A stretch of 42,285 nucleotides of DNA from an uncultured Acetobacteraceae bacterium (GCA_903918195.1 CAIXDS010000079.1:1-42285); one strand, 5' to 3'. Counted from the first letter of the stretch, positions 16,735 through 25,981 are shown. The notes: generated from the sequence alone by a model not told the origin. Numbers and translations: made by a program.

Positions 16735-17511
16735 TCAGTCCCCGGCGCCCATGCCCAGCACGTCCAGCATGGAATACAGCCCCGGCGCCCGGCCGCGCGT
16801 CCACAGCGCCGCCCGCACCGCCCCGGTGGCGAAAGCCCGCCGGTCGAAGGCGCGATGGGTGATGGCGATATGTTCCGTCCCAGCGGCGAACAGCAGGGTG
16901 TGCTCGCCCACCACCTGCCCGCCGCGCAGGGCTGCAAAGCCGATCGCGCCGGTCCGACGCGCCCCGGTATGGCCGTCCCGTCCGCTTTCCTTCACCTCCT
17001 CGAACACGACGCCACGCCCCTTCGCCACCGCCCGGCCGAGGCCGATGGCAGTGCCCGAGGGCGCGTCCACTTTCTGGCGGTGGTGCATCTCGATGATCTC
17101 GGCGTCGTAGTGTTCGGCCGGCAGGGCGGCGGCCATGCGCTCGGCCAGCGCCAGCACCAGGTTCACGCCGGTGGAGAAATTCGGCGCATAAACCACCGGC
17201 ACGCGCCGCGCCGCTTCGGCCACCGCGGCCTCATCCGCGGCCGACAGCCCGGTGGTGCCGAGCACCCAGGCGCATCCCGCCGCCGCCAGCGCCTGCGCAT
17301 GCGCGGCAGTGGCCGAGGCGTGCGAGAAGTCGAGCACCACGTCCGACGCCGCCGCCAGCGCGGCGATGTCGGGAAATCTTGTTGTCCCTTCGACCGTCGC
17401 CTCGGGACGATCGATGCCGCCGGTGAGCGTTGCCCCGGCGGCCGTGACTTCCTCGGCCAGCAGACGCCCCATGCGGCCGGCGATGCCGGCAATTCCGATA
17501 CCTTTGTCCAT
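16735..17511 (-). CDS. dapB: 4-hydroxy-tetrahydrodipicolinate reductase DapB
   Basis: NAD(P)H-dependent reductase in the diaminopimelate/lysine pathway, 258 residues. The N-terminal dinucleotide motif is [13 protein letters not shown]. The middle has [14 protein letters not shown] and VLGTTGLS. The catalytic and substrate segment is [21 protein letters not shown], holding the catalytic His and Lys, and [17 protein letters not shown] is near the end. The length and start (MDKGIGIAG) are normal for the family. It is upstream of metK on the same strand, with 175 bases between them. Confidence 0.95.
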   Translation of the reverse strand: MDKGIGIAGIAGRMGRLLAEEVTAAGATLTGGIDRPEATVEGTTRFPDIAALAAASDVVLDFSHASATAAHAQALAAAGCAWVLGTTGLSAADEAAVAEAARRVPVVYAPNFSTGVNLVLALAERMAAALPAEHYDAEIIEMHHRQKVDAPSGTAIGLGRAVAKGRGVVFEEVKESGRDGHTGARRTGAIGFAALRGGQVVGEHTLLFAAGTEHIAITHRAFDRRAFATGAVRAALWTRGRAPGLYSMLDVLGMGAGD

Positions 17512-17583
17512 GCGGCCGATCCTGCGTCGGTACGCTTGTCGCGTCCAGACCGGGGCGGCGATTGCCCTGGGCGATTCGTGGCG

Positions 17584-17889
17584 TCAGGTCTTGCCTTGGA
17601 TGGCGTCGATGTCGGCGCGCAACTGCTCGACATGGCGCTGGACGCCGAACACCAGCGCGGCCAGGGCGTCCAGTTCCTCGCGCCCCCCCTGTTGCAGCGC
17701 CGGGGTATGTTCGGTGGTGGCGATTTTCACCGCGAGGTCATCGCCCAGGGCCGCGACCGTGGTCTCCATCCGGTCGATGCGGTCCATGATCGCCGTGCAC
17801 GTTTCGGTCATGCTCTCGCGCAATTCGGCTATGTCCGCCGCGAGACGCTGCGTGGCAGCCAGCACGTCGGGGATCGTCGGTTCGGTCAT
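17584..17889 (-). CDS. Small helical coiled-coil protein, unknown
   Basis: A 101-residue acidic protein with no membrane segment or signal. Heptad-like spacing of Leu, Ile, Val and Met through residues 10-55 (LAADIAELRESMTETCTAIMDRIDRMETTVAAL) and again at 70-98 suggests two antiparallel helices or a coiled coil. I do not recognise a family. The ATG at 17889 is followed by 72 bases between its stop and dapB, so co-transcription with dapB is possible. The even codon use and the helix pattern support a real gene, but the function is open. Confidence 0.65.
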   Translation of the reverse strand: MTEPTIPDVLAATQRLAADIAELRESMTETCTAIMDRIDRMETTVAALGDDLAVKIATTEHTPALQQGGREELDALAALVFGVQRHVEQLRADIDAIQGKT

Positions 17890-17982
17890 GGCATCCTCCG
17901 CGCCGGACTATAGCGCCGGATGGCCGGCTGGACGAGCAGGCCCGCCGGGCGCCGGTTCAGTTTGGGAAAATGAGCGTTTTGT

Positions 17983-18046
17983 ACCGCAACCGTCGCGATC
18001 AGCAGGTGGCAAAAACCGCAACCGTCGCGATCAGCAGGTGGCAAAA
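17983..18046. repeat. Perfect 32-bp tandem duplication
   Basis: The unit beginning ACCGCAACCGTCGCGATC and ending GGTGGCAAAA occurs twice head to tail (17983-18014 and 18015-18046) with no mismatch. It lies in the 209-base gap before the PD-(D/E)XK-like gene. The length is not a multiple of three and no coding frame is credible across it, so it is probably a recent slippage event in a 5' region, perhaps duplicating a binding site. Confidence 0.9.
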
Positions 18047-18098
18047 GGTGTCTGCCCTGGTAAGCAGGTCGCCGAATGAAAATCTGCAGCGTGGCCTG

Positions 18099-19022
18099 AT
18101 GGCCGAACCCAATATCGTTTCGAGCACGCTGACCAGCCTCCGCGCGATAGGCCGCGACGAATATTGGCTGCAGGATTGGATTGTCGCCGATCCAACCCGG
18201 CTCGGCCTGGGTTCGGTGACAATACGGGCGAAAGAACTCCGGCAATACACTGGTCGAGGCGGCAGGCTTGATGTTCTCGCTTACGATGCGGCACAGGACA
18301 CCTATTACGAAATCGAAGTGATGCTTGGCGAGTGCGACGCGGACCATGGTTTCCGTGCCTTGGATTATTGGGCACGGGAACGACTCCGGCTTCCGAATGC
18401 GCGCCACGTTGCCGTGATCCTGGCGGAAGACCTTTCGGGTCGGTTCAAGACGGTAATCGAGACCCTTGCGGAGAGGCTGCCGCTGATTGCAATCGAGTTG
18501 CGGACGCTCCTGGTTGCGTCCGAACCACCTGTTGCCACAACCTTCCCCGTGATCGTCGCACAGCCGGATGCTCTCGTCTTTCGGCCCGCCGATCAGCCGG
18601 ACGGAAAAGAAGAGGGACGGGCTCCAAACGACGAGGCTTCCTGGACAACAGCGCAGCCGGACTTCGCGCGCTTCGCGCGTGAGGTTCACAAGCTCTGCCT
18701 GGAGAAGGTTGGTGTCAGCGCAATCGACTTCTCTGCCAAGAGCTACATTTCGCTCAAGAAAGGCCGGCGCGCTTGGTTGCCGATGTGGCCCAAAAAACAA
18801 GGGGCCTATATCTATATCCCAGGTGGACCGGGCGGCACCGAGGATGCGCCGAGCGACTTTTATGCGCGCGCTAAGGATGCGCTTGCGCCGCTCGGTGTTG
18901 AACCGTCATGGAGTTTCAAATACAATGCCGGCGCCAACCCTATCGCATTCAGTCTGATGCCGAACATGCTCGGTAACTCGAAGATTATCGAACTCCTGCA
19001 AGAAGCATACGCTATGGCCTGA
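18099..19022 (+). CDS. Hypothetical protein, possible PD-(D/E)XK nuclease-like fold
   Basis: Protein of about 307 residues, not firmly assigned. Residues 20-95 have the look of a NucS/PD-(D/E)XK core: WLQDWIVADPTRLGL, then GRLDVLAYD with D58, then YYEIEVMLGECD with E71 and E73, then a helix ALDYWARER. The usual ExK lysine position is E73, as in BamHI-type ExE sites. The C-terminal part (KLCLEKVGVSAIDFSAKSYISLKKGRRAW) is a separate, basic domain. The base composition is visibly less GC-rich than its neighbours, which hints at horizontal acquisition. ATG 18099 has a weak ribosome site. An in-frame start at 17970 would read through the tandem duplication and is less likely. It stands alone, with no methylase or other defence partner beside it. 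Confidence 0.6.
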   Translation: MAEPNIVSSTLTSLRAIGRDEYWLQDWIVADPTRLGLGSVTIRAKELRQYTGRGGRLDVLAYDAAQDTYYEIEVMLGECDADHGFRALDYWARERLRLPNARHVAVILAEDLSGRFKTVIETLAERLPLIAIELRTLLVASEPPVATTFPVIVAQPDALVFRPADQPDGKEEGRAPNDEASWTTAQPDFARFAREVHKLCLEKVGVSAIDFSAKSYISLKKGRRAWLPMWPKKQGAYIYIPGGPGGTEDAPSDFYARAKDALAPLGVEPSWSFKYNAGANPIAFSLMPNMLGNSKIIELLQEAYAMA

Positions 19023-19056
19023 GTCCCCAACATGCTGTTGGGCGTGCCGCCGTCCG

Positions 19057-20265
19057 CTACGCGCCCCCGCACAGCGCCGCATTCACCGGCGAAAAAGCTT
19101 CCGCCTGCGGGATGACACGCACCGGCGCAAGATAGTCCCACGGGAAAAAACTTTCCGCCGGCGCCTTCACCCGCCACAGCGTCAGATCGAACAACACCCG
19201 CCCGTCACTGCGGATGCTCGCCGGGCGGCCGAAATAGGCGACCGGCAGCGTCTTCATCGCCCGGTTCACCGCCAGCGGATCGGCGCTGCCGGCCGCCCGC
19301 ATACCCTTCAGGAAATGCAGCGTGCTGGTATAGATCAGAGCATGGTTCTTGGTGGGCATGGCGCCCCGGTCGGCGAAGAACCGGCGCGACCAGGCGCGGG
19401 CCGCGTCGTTCTGGTCCCAGTAGAAACTTTCGGCGAAGGTCAGGCCTTGCGCCACTGGCAGGCCAAGCGCGTGGATATCGGTAATATAGGTCAGGAACGT
19501 GGCCAGAATCTGGCCGGTCCTGCCGGTCAGGCCGAATTCGTGCGCCTGCTTGATGGCGTTGATCAGGTCGCCGCCGACCGAGGCGAATCCGACCACTTTC
19601 GCGCCCGAATATTGCGCCTGCAGCAGCAGCGCGGAAAAATCGGTCTCGCCGATCGGATGGCGCGCGGCCCCCAATACCCGCCCGCCGGCCTGTTCGACCA
19701 CCGCGGTGGTCGCGTCCTGCAGGGCGCGGCCGAACGCGTGATCGACGGTGATGAAAAACCATGAGGTGCCGCCGCCCTCGATCACCGCGCGCGCCGTGCC
19801 GGCGGTCAGCGCATGGGTGTCGTCGGCCCAATGGGTGCTGGTGGGACAACAGAATTTGCCGGTGAAGTCCGCCGTGGCGGCGGCGGTTATCATCACCGTG
19901 CGGCCACGCTCGCGGGCGACCTGCTGCACCGCCAGCCCGATGGCGGTCACCGGCAGGTCCACGATGGCGTCCACCCCATCCCTGTCGTACCAGCGCCGTG
20001 CGATGGTGGCAGCGACATCGGGCTTGTTCTGGTGATCGGCGTGCACGACCCGGATCGGGCGGCCCAGCACGCTGGCGCCGAAATCCGCCACCGCCATTTC
20101 GGCCGCCCGGATCGAGCCCGGGCCGCCGCTGTCGGCATACGGCCCGGTCTCGTCGGTCAGCACGCCGATCGTCACCGCATCGGCGGCGGCGGCACGGCTG
20201 CTCCGGGCGCTGCAACCCACCGCCCCGGCCAGCAGCGCGCGGCGCCCGAGCCGCGCGCCTGGCAT
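19057..20265 (-). CDS. Periplasmic substrate-binding protein, branched-chain amino acid/aromatic type
   Basis: Exported type I periplasmic binding protein of 402 residues. The N terminus MPGARLGRRALLAGAVG has a twin arginine and a short hydrophobic stretch, so Sec or Tat export is possible. The mature chain opens VTIGVLTDETGPYADSGGPG, then RPIRVVHADHQNKPDVAATIARRWYDRDGVDAIV, all typical of LivJ-like receptors. No permease or ATPase genes flank it. It lies 14 bases after fahA in the same operon, so its ligand may be an aromatic acid or amino acid feeding the homogentisate route. That is inference from context only. Confidence 0.85.
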   Translation of the reverse strand: MPGARLGRRALLAGAVGCSARSSRAAAADAVTIGVLTDETGPYADSGGPGSIRAAEMAVADFGASVLGRPIRVVHADHQNKPDVAATIARRWYDRDGVDAIVDLPVTAIGLAVQQVARERGRTVMITAAATADFTGKFCCPTSTHWADDTHALTAGTARAVIEGGGTSWFFITVDHAFGRALQDATTAVVEQAGGRVLGAARHPIGETDFSALLLQAQYSGAKVVGFASVGGDLINAIKQAHEFGLTGRTGQILATFLTYITDIHALGLPVAQGLTFAESFYWDQNDAARAWSRRFFADRGAMPTKNHALIYTSTLHFLKGMRAAGSADPLAVNRAMKTLPVAYFGRPASIRSDGRVLFDLTLWRVKAPAESFFPWDYLAPVRVIPQAEAFSPVNAALCGGA

Positions 20266-20279
20266 CCCGGCCGGCCCCG

Positions 20280-21587
20280 TCAGAGCGCTGCCACCACCAT
20301 GCCGCGACACTCGCCGAAGCCGATCGGCGCGAACCCGTCGCGCACGGCGCGGGCGCGGAATATCACCTCGTCGCCGTCCTCCAGAAACCGCCTGGTTTCG
20401 CCGGAAGCGAGATGCAGCGGTGTCCGGCCGCCCTGGCTCAACTCCAGCAGGCTGCCCCAGCCGGCGGATTCGGGGGCGGAAATGGTGCCCGAGCCGAACA
20501 GGTCGCCGGCGGCGAGGTTGCAGCCGTTGCTGGTGTGGTGCGCCACCATCTGGGCGAAGGTCCAGTAGAGATGGCGCGTGCTGGCGAGCGACAGGCGCTG
20601 CGGCTGCATGCCGCGGGCACGTGTCACTTTGGTGGTCAGCAGCACTTCCAGGTCCACGGCCAGCGCGCCATGGGTCTGGTCGAACTCGCACCACAGATGA
20701 TGCAACGGCGCCGGGTCGCCCTCGGGACGCGGCGGCTGCGGCACCCGGAACGGCCGCAGCGCATCGGTGGTGATGATCCAGGGGGAAATGGAGGTCAGAA
20801 AATTCTTCCCCAGGAAGGGACCCAGAGGCTGGTACTCCCAGCCCTGGATATCGCGCGCCGACCAGTCGTTCAGCAGACAGAATCCGGCGACATGCGCGTG
20901 CGCCGCGGCGATCGGGATCGGCTCGCCGAGCGCGTTGCCCGGACCGATCCAGATGCCGAGTTCCATTTCGTAGTCGAGGCTGCGCGTCGGGCCGAAATCC
21001 GGCACGGTTTCACCGGTCGGCTTGCGCTGGCCGTTCGGCCGGTGCACCGCAATCCCCGACGGCCGCACCGAGGAGGCCCGGCCATGATAGGCAATCGGCA
21101 CATATTTGTAGTTCGGCATCAGCGGAGTGTCCGGCCGCGTCAGCTGGCCGACATTGGTCGCGTGCTGGATGCCGGCGTAGAAATCGGTGTAGTCGCCGAT
21201 GGTGGCCGGCACGTGCAGGGTGCAGTCGGCGGCGCGGTGCAGCAGGCGCGGCGCCAGCGCGCGCACCGCGTCGGTGGCCTCATCGCATAGGATTTCGAAC
21301 AGGCGCTCGCGCAACGCCGCGCGCGGACCGGCGCCGAGGTCGAGAAAACGGTTGAGCGTGGGCCGTGCGGCGGCCTCGGCCGCGTCCTGCACGGCGCCGT
21401 CGAACAGGCCGGCGGCCAGCCCGGCCGGGATGTCCAGGATGGCATCGCCGATCGCGACCCCCCCGCGCGGCGCTTCGCCCGGCGGGGCGAACACGCCGAA
21501 GGGCAGGTTCTGCACCGGAAAATCGGCATGGTGGTTGGCGGACGCGACCCAGCTCTGTCGCCGTGCGTCATGGGTATGGTCGGTCAT
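20280..21587 (-). CDS. fahA: Fumarylacetoacetase
   Basis: Last enzyme of tyrosine/homogentisate breakdown, splitting fumarylacetoacetate to fumarate and acetoacetate; 435 residues, cytoplasmic. The N-terminal SH3-like domain begins [22 protein letters not shown]. The catalytic domain shows [11 protein letters not shown], metal-ligand [11 protein letters not shown] and [24 protein letters not shown] with the conserved Asp and Lys. The start overlaps the hmgA stop (ATGA), so the two are coupled. The substrate-binding protein gene follows after 14 bases. Maleylacetoacetate isomerase, the intervening enzyme, is not encoded here. Confidence 0.95.
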   Translation of the reverse strand: MTDHTHDARRQSWVASANHHADFPVQNLPFGVFAPPGEAPRGGVAIGDAILDIPAGLAAGLFDGAVQDAAEAAARPTLNRFLDLGAGPRAALRERLFEILCDEATDAVRALAPRLLHRAADCTLHVPATIGDYTDFYAGIQHATNVGQLTRPDTPLMPNYKYVPIAYHGRASSVRPSGIAVHRPNGQRKPTGETVPDFGPTRSLDYEMELGIWIGPGNALGEPIPIAAAHAHVAGFCLLNDWSARDIQGWEYQPLGPFLGKNFLTSISPWIITTDALRPFRVPQPPRPEGDPAPLHHLWCEFDQTHGALAVDLEVLLTTKVTRARGMQPQRLSLASTRHLYWTFAQMVAHHTSNGCNLAAGDLFGSGTISAPESAGWGSLLELSQGGRTPLHLASGETRRFLEDGDEVIFRARAVRDGFAPIGFGECRGMVVAAL

Positions 21588-22882
21588 GGATGAAAATGCT
21601 TTCGCAGTCCGTTCCAGCAGGAATCATAACCGGCCTGCAACTGCGTGCAGGTCATGGCGAACGCGGTCGGGTGCAGCACCCGGCTGGTCTCCACCATGAA
21701 GGCCAGCGTATCGTCGATCTTGTGGGGGGCAAGCTCGGCCGCCATGGCGCGTTCGGTGGTGGCGGCGTCCGGGCCGTGCGCGCTCATCAGCCCGTGCAGG
21801 CTGATCCCGCCGGGCAGGAAGCCCGCCGTCTTGGCGTCGTAGACGCCGCGCACCAGACCCATGCATTCGGTCATCACGTTGCGGTGAAACCAGGGCGGGC
21901 GGAACGTGTCCTCCCCCACCATCCAGCGCGGCGGGAAGATAACGAAATCCATGTTGGCGCGGCCCGGCGTGTCGGTGGGCGCGGTCAGCACGGTGAAGAT
22001 CGAGGGGTCGGGATGGTCGAAGCTGACCGTGCCGATGGTGTTGAAGCGGGCCAGGTCGTACTTGTACGGCGCAAGAGTGCCATGCCAGGCCACCACATCC
22101 AGCGGCGAATGGCCGAGCGTGGTGGACCAGTATTCGCCGAGGTATTTCTGCACCAGTTCGGTGGGCTCGTCGCGGTCCTCGAACCAGGCGGCCGGCACCA
22201 GGAAGTCGCGCGGGTTGGCGAGCCCGTTGGCGCCGATCGGGCCGAGCTCGGGAAGGCGCAGCGGCGCGCCATGGTTTTCCGCCACATAGCCGCGCGCCTC
22301 GCCATCGGGAAGCCCGACCCGGAATCGCAGGCCGCGCGGCAGCACGGCGATCTCGCCCGGGGCAATCTCCAGCCGCCCGCATTCGGTGACCAGCAGCAAC
22401 CGGCCAAGCTGCGGAACCAGCAGCAACTCGCCGTCGGCGTTGCAGAAGACCCGCCGCATCGGCCGGTTGGCAGCGTACACATGCACCGTGACCCCGGACT
22501 CGTAAGCGCCCGCCGCGGTGGCGAGCATGGTCAGCAGCCCGTCGAGAAAATCCGCCGGCGCGTCGGGGATGGGAATCGGGTCCCAGCGCAGCCGGTTCGG
22601 CGAGGCGGGGGCGAGGGCAGGGGCGGCGGCGATGCGACGATAGGGCGGGTGATCGGCCGAAGGACGGATGCGGTACAGCCAGGTTCGCCGGCTCTCGCGC
22701 CGCGGCACGGTGAACGGGGTGCCGGAAATTTGTTCGGCATACAGGCCGAGCGGCGGGCGCTGCGGCGAGTTGCGGCCGACCGGCAGGGCGCCGGGAACCG
22801 CTTCGGTGGCGAACTCGTTGCCGAATCCTGACAGCATGGCCCCCGACAACGTGGCAAGAGAGGCGGCGGCGCAGGCGTCCAT
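21584..22882 (-). CDS. hmgA: Homogentisate 1,2-dioxygenase
   Basis: Non-haem iron ring-cleaving dioxygenase converting homogentisate to maleylacetoacetate; 432 residues. The N terminus has [25 protein letters not shown]. Iron ligands are visible in [13 protein letters not shown] (His and Glu six residues apart) and in SAHGPD (second His). [15 protein letters not shown] is another family hallmark. ATG 22882 is chosen because the Met lies just before the conserved start and an upstream extension is basic and unconvincing. It lies 58 bases downstream of the P450 gene and overlaps fahA. Confidence 0.95.
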   Translation of the reverse strand: MDACAAASLATLSGAMLSGFGNEFATEAVPGALPVGRNSPQRPPLGLYAEQISGTPFTVPRRESRRTWLYRIRPSADHPPYRRIAAAPALAPASPNRLRWDPIPIPDAPADFLDGLLTMLATAAGAYESGVTVHVYAANRPMRRVFCNADGELLLVPQLGRLLLVTECGRLEIAPGEIAVLPRGLRFRVGLPDGEARGYVAENHGAPLRLPELGPIGANGLANPRDFLVPAAWFEDRDEPTELVQKYLGEYWSTTLGHSPLDVVAWHGTLAPYKYDLARFNTIGTVSFDHPDPSIFTVLTAPTDTPGRANMDFVIFPPRWMVGEDTFRPPWFHRNVMTECMGLVRGVYDAKTAGFLPGGISLHGLMSAHGPDAATTERAMAAELAPHKIDDTLAFMVETSRVLHPTAFAMTCTQLQAGYDSCWNGLRKHFHP

Positions 22883-22940
22883 CGTGTTTCCTCCGCTTCC
22901 CAGGGTTGACCGTATTTGTATCCAAGATTTACCGCGAAAT

Positions 22941-24170
22941 TCACTCCACCGCCACCGGCACCGACAGGTGGCCGCGTACCCGCGCCCGGCCGCTGCGCAC
23001 CGCCGGGCCGTCGGCGCGGTAGCGCGGAAAGCGCTCGAGAAACCGGCCGATCGCCACCCGCCCCTCCAGCCGTGCCAGCGACAGCCCGGCGCACAGATGC
23101 ACGCCATAGCCGAACGCCATGTGGCGGTTCGGCCAGCGGCTGAGATCCAGCCGGTCGGGGTCCTCGAAGGCGGCCGGGTCGCGGTTGGCGGCGCCGATGC
23201 ACAGCGTTATCAGCTGGCCCGGGCCGAAGGCGACCCCGCCGATGGCGCCGGCGCCGGTGCTGATGCGGTTGCCGAGCTGGCTGCTGCTTTCGAAGCGCAG
23301 GAACTCCTCCAGGCCCATGCGGATGACCGAGTGGTCCTCCAGCAGCCGGGCGCGCTGGTCGGGCCAGTCGAGCAGGGTGGCCAGTGCGTTGCCGATGAAG
23401 CTGCTGGTGGTTTCGTAGCCGGCGTTGAGGAGAAACACGCAGTTCTCCATGAGTTCGTCCTCGGTCAGCCGATCGACGCCCTCGCCCTGGATCAGCCTTG
23501 TCAGCACGTCCCGCCAGGGATCGCCGGGGGTGCGCCGGCGCTCCTCGATGATCTCCTGCAGGAACGGGCGGAACGCCAGCAGCGCCTCGTTGGCGCGCTG
23601 CGCCTGCTCGGGCGTCAGCACCGGCTCCAGCGCGTTCAGGACGGCGAGCGACCAGGCGCGCAGCGGCGCGCGGCGGTCAGCCGGAATGCCGAGCAGGTTG
23701 CCGATGACCTCGATCGGGATCAGCGCCGCGTAATCCTCGATCAGGTCGAAGCGGCCGAGGCCGGCGGCGCGGTCGAGCAGCCCCTCGACCAGGGCGATCA
23801 GCGCCGGTTCGGTATCGGCCAGCGCGCGCTGCGACAGCGCGCCGGTGAGCAGGCGGCGTACGCGGGTGTGCCGGGGCGGATCGGTAAAGACCACGCTGGT
23901 GGTGTGGTGGCGATACAGCGGCGTGCCCGGGCCGAATTTCGGGCCGAACTCGGCCTTCTTGTCGCTGCTGAACAGCCTAGTGTTCCGATAGACCGCCATG
24001 ATGTCGTCGTAGCGGGTGAGAAACAGCGAGCCGTCCGGCATGCGGCGCACCGGGTCGTGGGTGCGCAGCGCGTGGTAGGTGGGATAGGGGTTGTCGAGGA
24101 AGGCGGCGGACAAGGACCGCAGGTCGAAATCCCGCGCCAATGCCGCGTCTGCCACAGCGCCCGACGTCAT
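22941..24170 (-). CDS. Cytochrome P450
   Basis: Soluble bacterial P450 monooxygenase of 409 residues. The haem loop [10 protein letters not shown] has the thiolate cysteine near residue 357. The oxygen-activation helix reads NAGYETTS, and the ExxR motif is [27 protein letters not shown] is the usual helix-C region. It needs a ferredoxin and reductase, neither of which is nearby. The substrate is unknown. Its position 58 bases upstream of hmgA on the same strand suggests it could act on an aromatic or aliphatic compound, but it may be independent. ATG 24170 has GGGAG upstream. Confidence 0.93.
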   Translation of the reverse strand: MTSGAVADAALARDFDLRSLSAAFLDNPYPTYHALRTHDPVRRMPDGSLFLTRYDDIMAVYRNTRLFSSDKKAEFGPKFGPGTPLYRHHTTSVVFTDPPRHTRVRRLLTGALSQRALADTEPALIALVEGLLDRAAGLGRFDLIEDYAALIPIEVIGNLLGIPADRRAPLRAWSLAVLNALEPVLTPEQAQRANEALLAFRPFLQEIIEERRRTPGDPWRDVLTRLIQGEGVDRLTEDELMENCVFLLNAGYETTSSFIGNALATLLDWPDQRARLLEDHSVIRMGLEEFLRFESSSQLGNRISTGAGAIGGVAFGPGQLITLCIGAANRDPAAFEDPDRLDLSRWPNRHMAFGYGVHLCAGLSLARLEGRVAIGRFLERFPRYRADGPAVRSGRARVRGHLSVPVAVE

Positions 24171-24356
24171 CCATGGTTCTCCCGAACGGTTTCGCCCAAG
24201 GTTAGGTGCGCCGGCGTGGCTTGGCGGTCAACGCAATGGCTGCGGCACATGCGGCGCGCCGGCATGGCACCGGGAGACGAAACGGGGCAGAGCGGCATCC
24301 GGTGAGGTCCTTGCGTCCCGCGTCGTCGCGTTTCCGGGCGAGGGCTGCGGTGGCGG

Positions 24357-24812
24357 TCAGTGGCCGTTGTCGTTGTCGTGCCGGTGCGATGACTCGGGCG
24401 GGCGCGACTGCGGTGTCGGCCCGGGCCGGGCCTGTGGCGATGCGGGCCGGGCCTGCGGCGGCGGGGCGCCGTATTGCGCCGGCCGGGGCTGCTCACGCGG
24501 GCGCGACTCGGGATGGCTGTCATCGGGGCGATGCCCATCCGGGCCGCTTCCATTATAGCGGTGGTCATCGGGGGGGCGATAATTGCGGTCCCGGTCTTCC
24601 CTTGGCGGGTAATAGCCACCGCCGCCGCCACCGCCATACCCGGGCCCAGGCCCTGGGATATAGAGCGGGGCCGACTCATAGTACGGTTGCGGCGCATACT
24701 GGGGACCCGGACTGGCATATCCCGAATAGCCGTTATCCGTCGGAACCACGCAGCCGGACAGGCCGAGCAGCAGGCCGGCAGCGAGCAGACGGACAGGTGT
24801 TGAGCGCCTCAT
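24357..24812 (-). CDS. Low-complexity Pro/Gly/Tyr-rich lipoprotein
   Basis: Protein of 151 residues. The lipoprotein signal MRRSTPVRLLAAGLLLGLSGC has its lipobox cysteine at residue 21. The mature part is disordered: a tyrosine/proline/glycine region containing a run of seven glycines (about residues 60-66), then a charged Arg/Asp/Pro region, then PQARP-type repeats and a histidine-rich tail. No domain is recognised. It is probably surface- or periplasm-exposed. It lies between the fnr-like gene and the P450 gene on the same strand, 87 bases from the former. The lipobox argues that the frame is real despite its low complexity. Confidence 0.7.
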   Translation of the reverse strand: MRRSTPVRLLAAGLLLGLSGCVVPTDNGYSGYASPGPQYAPQPYYESAPLYIPGPGPGYGGGGGGGYYPPREDRDRNYRPPDDHRYNGSGPDGHRPDDSHPESRPREQPRPAQYGAPPPQARPASPQARPGPTPQSRPPESSHRHDNDNGH

Positions 24813-24899
24813 GGCGGTCGGTCTCCGCAGGGTCGGCCAGCCAGCGAGTTGCGGTGCGCATGTCGCCCCAGACGGGCCAGTCTCCCACGATTCGCTGCC

Positions 24900-25637
24900 T
24901 CAGGACAGGCCGGCCGCCAGCGCGGTCAGCGCGTCATGGTTGCGCAGGATGATCTCGGTGGGCGAGGGCATGTCGATCAGCCGTTCGATGCGCAGGCGCG
25001 TCATGGTGCGGCTGACGGTTTCGACGGTAAGGCCGAGGTAATCGGCGATGTCGGTGCGGGCCATCGGCAACGAGATGTGCCCACGGGCCGACGGCACGGG
25101 GCCGACGGCGGCGCAGGCCTCCCGGGCCAGCAGGAAGGAGGCGACGCGCTCGCGCGCGGTCTTGCGGCCGAGCAGCAACATCTGCTCCTGCGCCGCCACC
25201 AGTTCGTTCGAGGCGACGTCCAGCAGGCGCCGCTCCATGGCGGGGAAATCATCAAGCAGGTGGCGCAGGCGGGTGCGCGAGAAGCGGCAGACCTGGGCGG
25301 GCTCGACCGCCTCGGCGCTGAACGCATAGCTGGACGATACGGCGAGGCCGAGAAAGGTGCCGGCGGAGGCGAAGCCGGTGACTTGCCGCCGCCCGTCAGG
25401 CAGTAGCTTGAACAGTTTCGCCGTGCCGTGGGTGACATTGAAGAAGTGCTCGGCCGGGTCGCCCTCGGTGATGAAGGTGCGGCCGGCCGGCACCGGCAGC
25501 GGCACTGCGAGAGCGGCCAGGCGCTCCAGGTCCTTCTCCTCGATGGCGATGCAGACGCTGGCCCTGCGCGCCCCGCAGGACGTACAGGACTCCGCGCCGC
25601 GCGGCGCAAACGACGGACGGGCGCGCATCGACGTCAT
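24900..25637 (-). CDS. FNR/FnrN-type oxygen-responsive transcription regulator
   Basis: Crp/Fnr-family regulator of 245 residues. The N-terminal cysteines C18, C21 and C29 (CTSCGARRASVC) plus the internal C117 (QVCRFS) match the four ligands of an oxygen-labile 4Fe-4S cluster. The spacing CxxC-x7-C is that of rhizobial FnrN rather than E. coli FNR. The cNMP-like beta-roll is followed by a dimer helix and the helix-turn-helix RTDIADYLGLTVETVSRTMTRL. Its E..SR recognition residues predict binding to TTGAT-N4-ATCAA. I found no such box in this window. ATG 25637 was chosen because it places the cysteine cluster near the N terminus. Confidence 0.9.
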   Translation of the reverse strand: MTSMRARPSFAPRGAESCTSCGARRASVCIAIEEKDLERLAALAVPLPVPAGRTFITEGDPAEHFFNVTHGTAKLFKLLPDGRRQVTGFASAGTFLGLAVSSSYAFSAEAVEPAQVCRFSRTRLRHLLDDFPAMERRLLDVASNELVAAQEQMLLLGRKTARERVASFLLAREACAAVGPVPSARGHISLPMARTDIADYLGLTVETVSRTMTRLRIERLIDMPSPTEIILRNHDALTALAAGLS

Positions 25638-25835
25638 CCCCAGCCCCCTTTGTGGTCCTGCTGGCCGTGGCCACGGCGGCACCATAGCATCCCCGCGTTG
25701 CAAAATGACACCGTCCCAGGCGCGCTTTTTGACCCTCCGCATTGACAATTCCGCCTTGCGGTCGCAGCGGCGCGCCGCTCGCTGGCAACAGCCGTCGGGC
25801 GCGGCATGACCGGGGTCTCGGTCGGGGGCGGGGGG

Positions 25836-25870
25836 CGGCAAGAAGTGCCGGCCGGTTAACCTGGGCGTAA
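25836..25870 (+). promoter_or_regulatory. Candidate FlbD site and CtrA box upstream of fliF
   Basis: A 15-base dyad CGGCA-AGAAG-TGCCG (25836-25850) is followed 5 bases later by TTAA-N7-GTAAC (25856-25871). The second element matches the CtrA consensus TTAA-N7-TTAAC except for one base. In Caulobacter the fliF operon is activated by CtrA and repressed by FlbD through GGCA/TGCC-type ftr sites. The same neighbours occur here. No good sigma-54 (-24/-12) match was found. Assignment is by motif and gene context only. Confidence 0.5.
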
Positions 25871-25930
25871 CCAGGCGGCGCGAGGGTGCACCACCCGGCA
25901 GAAGGCTGGGCCAGCACGAGCCGGGTCATC

Positions 25931-25981
25931 ATGGGAACCTCCCATCTCGCCGCGCCTGACATCTGCCCGCGTTGCGCGGGC
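25931..25981 (+). promoter_or_regulatory. Two hairpins in the fliF 5' leader
   Basis: ATGGGA-ACC-TCCCAT (25931-25945) and GCCCGCG-TTG-CGCGGGC (25965-25981) are perfect stems just upstream of the ribosome site GGAG (25991-25994) and the GTG start. They could influence mRNA stability or translation of fliF. The structures are seen; the function is guessed. Confidence 0.4.

Noticed and set aside
17970..18098. N-terminal extension of the possible nuclease-like gene starting at 17970
   Set aside because: It would translate the two 32-base repeat copies in different frames into unrelated peptides. The ATG at 18099 begins the globular domain.
25855..25880. Sigma-54 -24/-12 promoter at fliF
   Set aside because: A GG-N10-GC spacing exists (TGGGCGT...GGC), but the remaining consensus bases do not match. 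It overlaps the better CtrA-like box.
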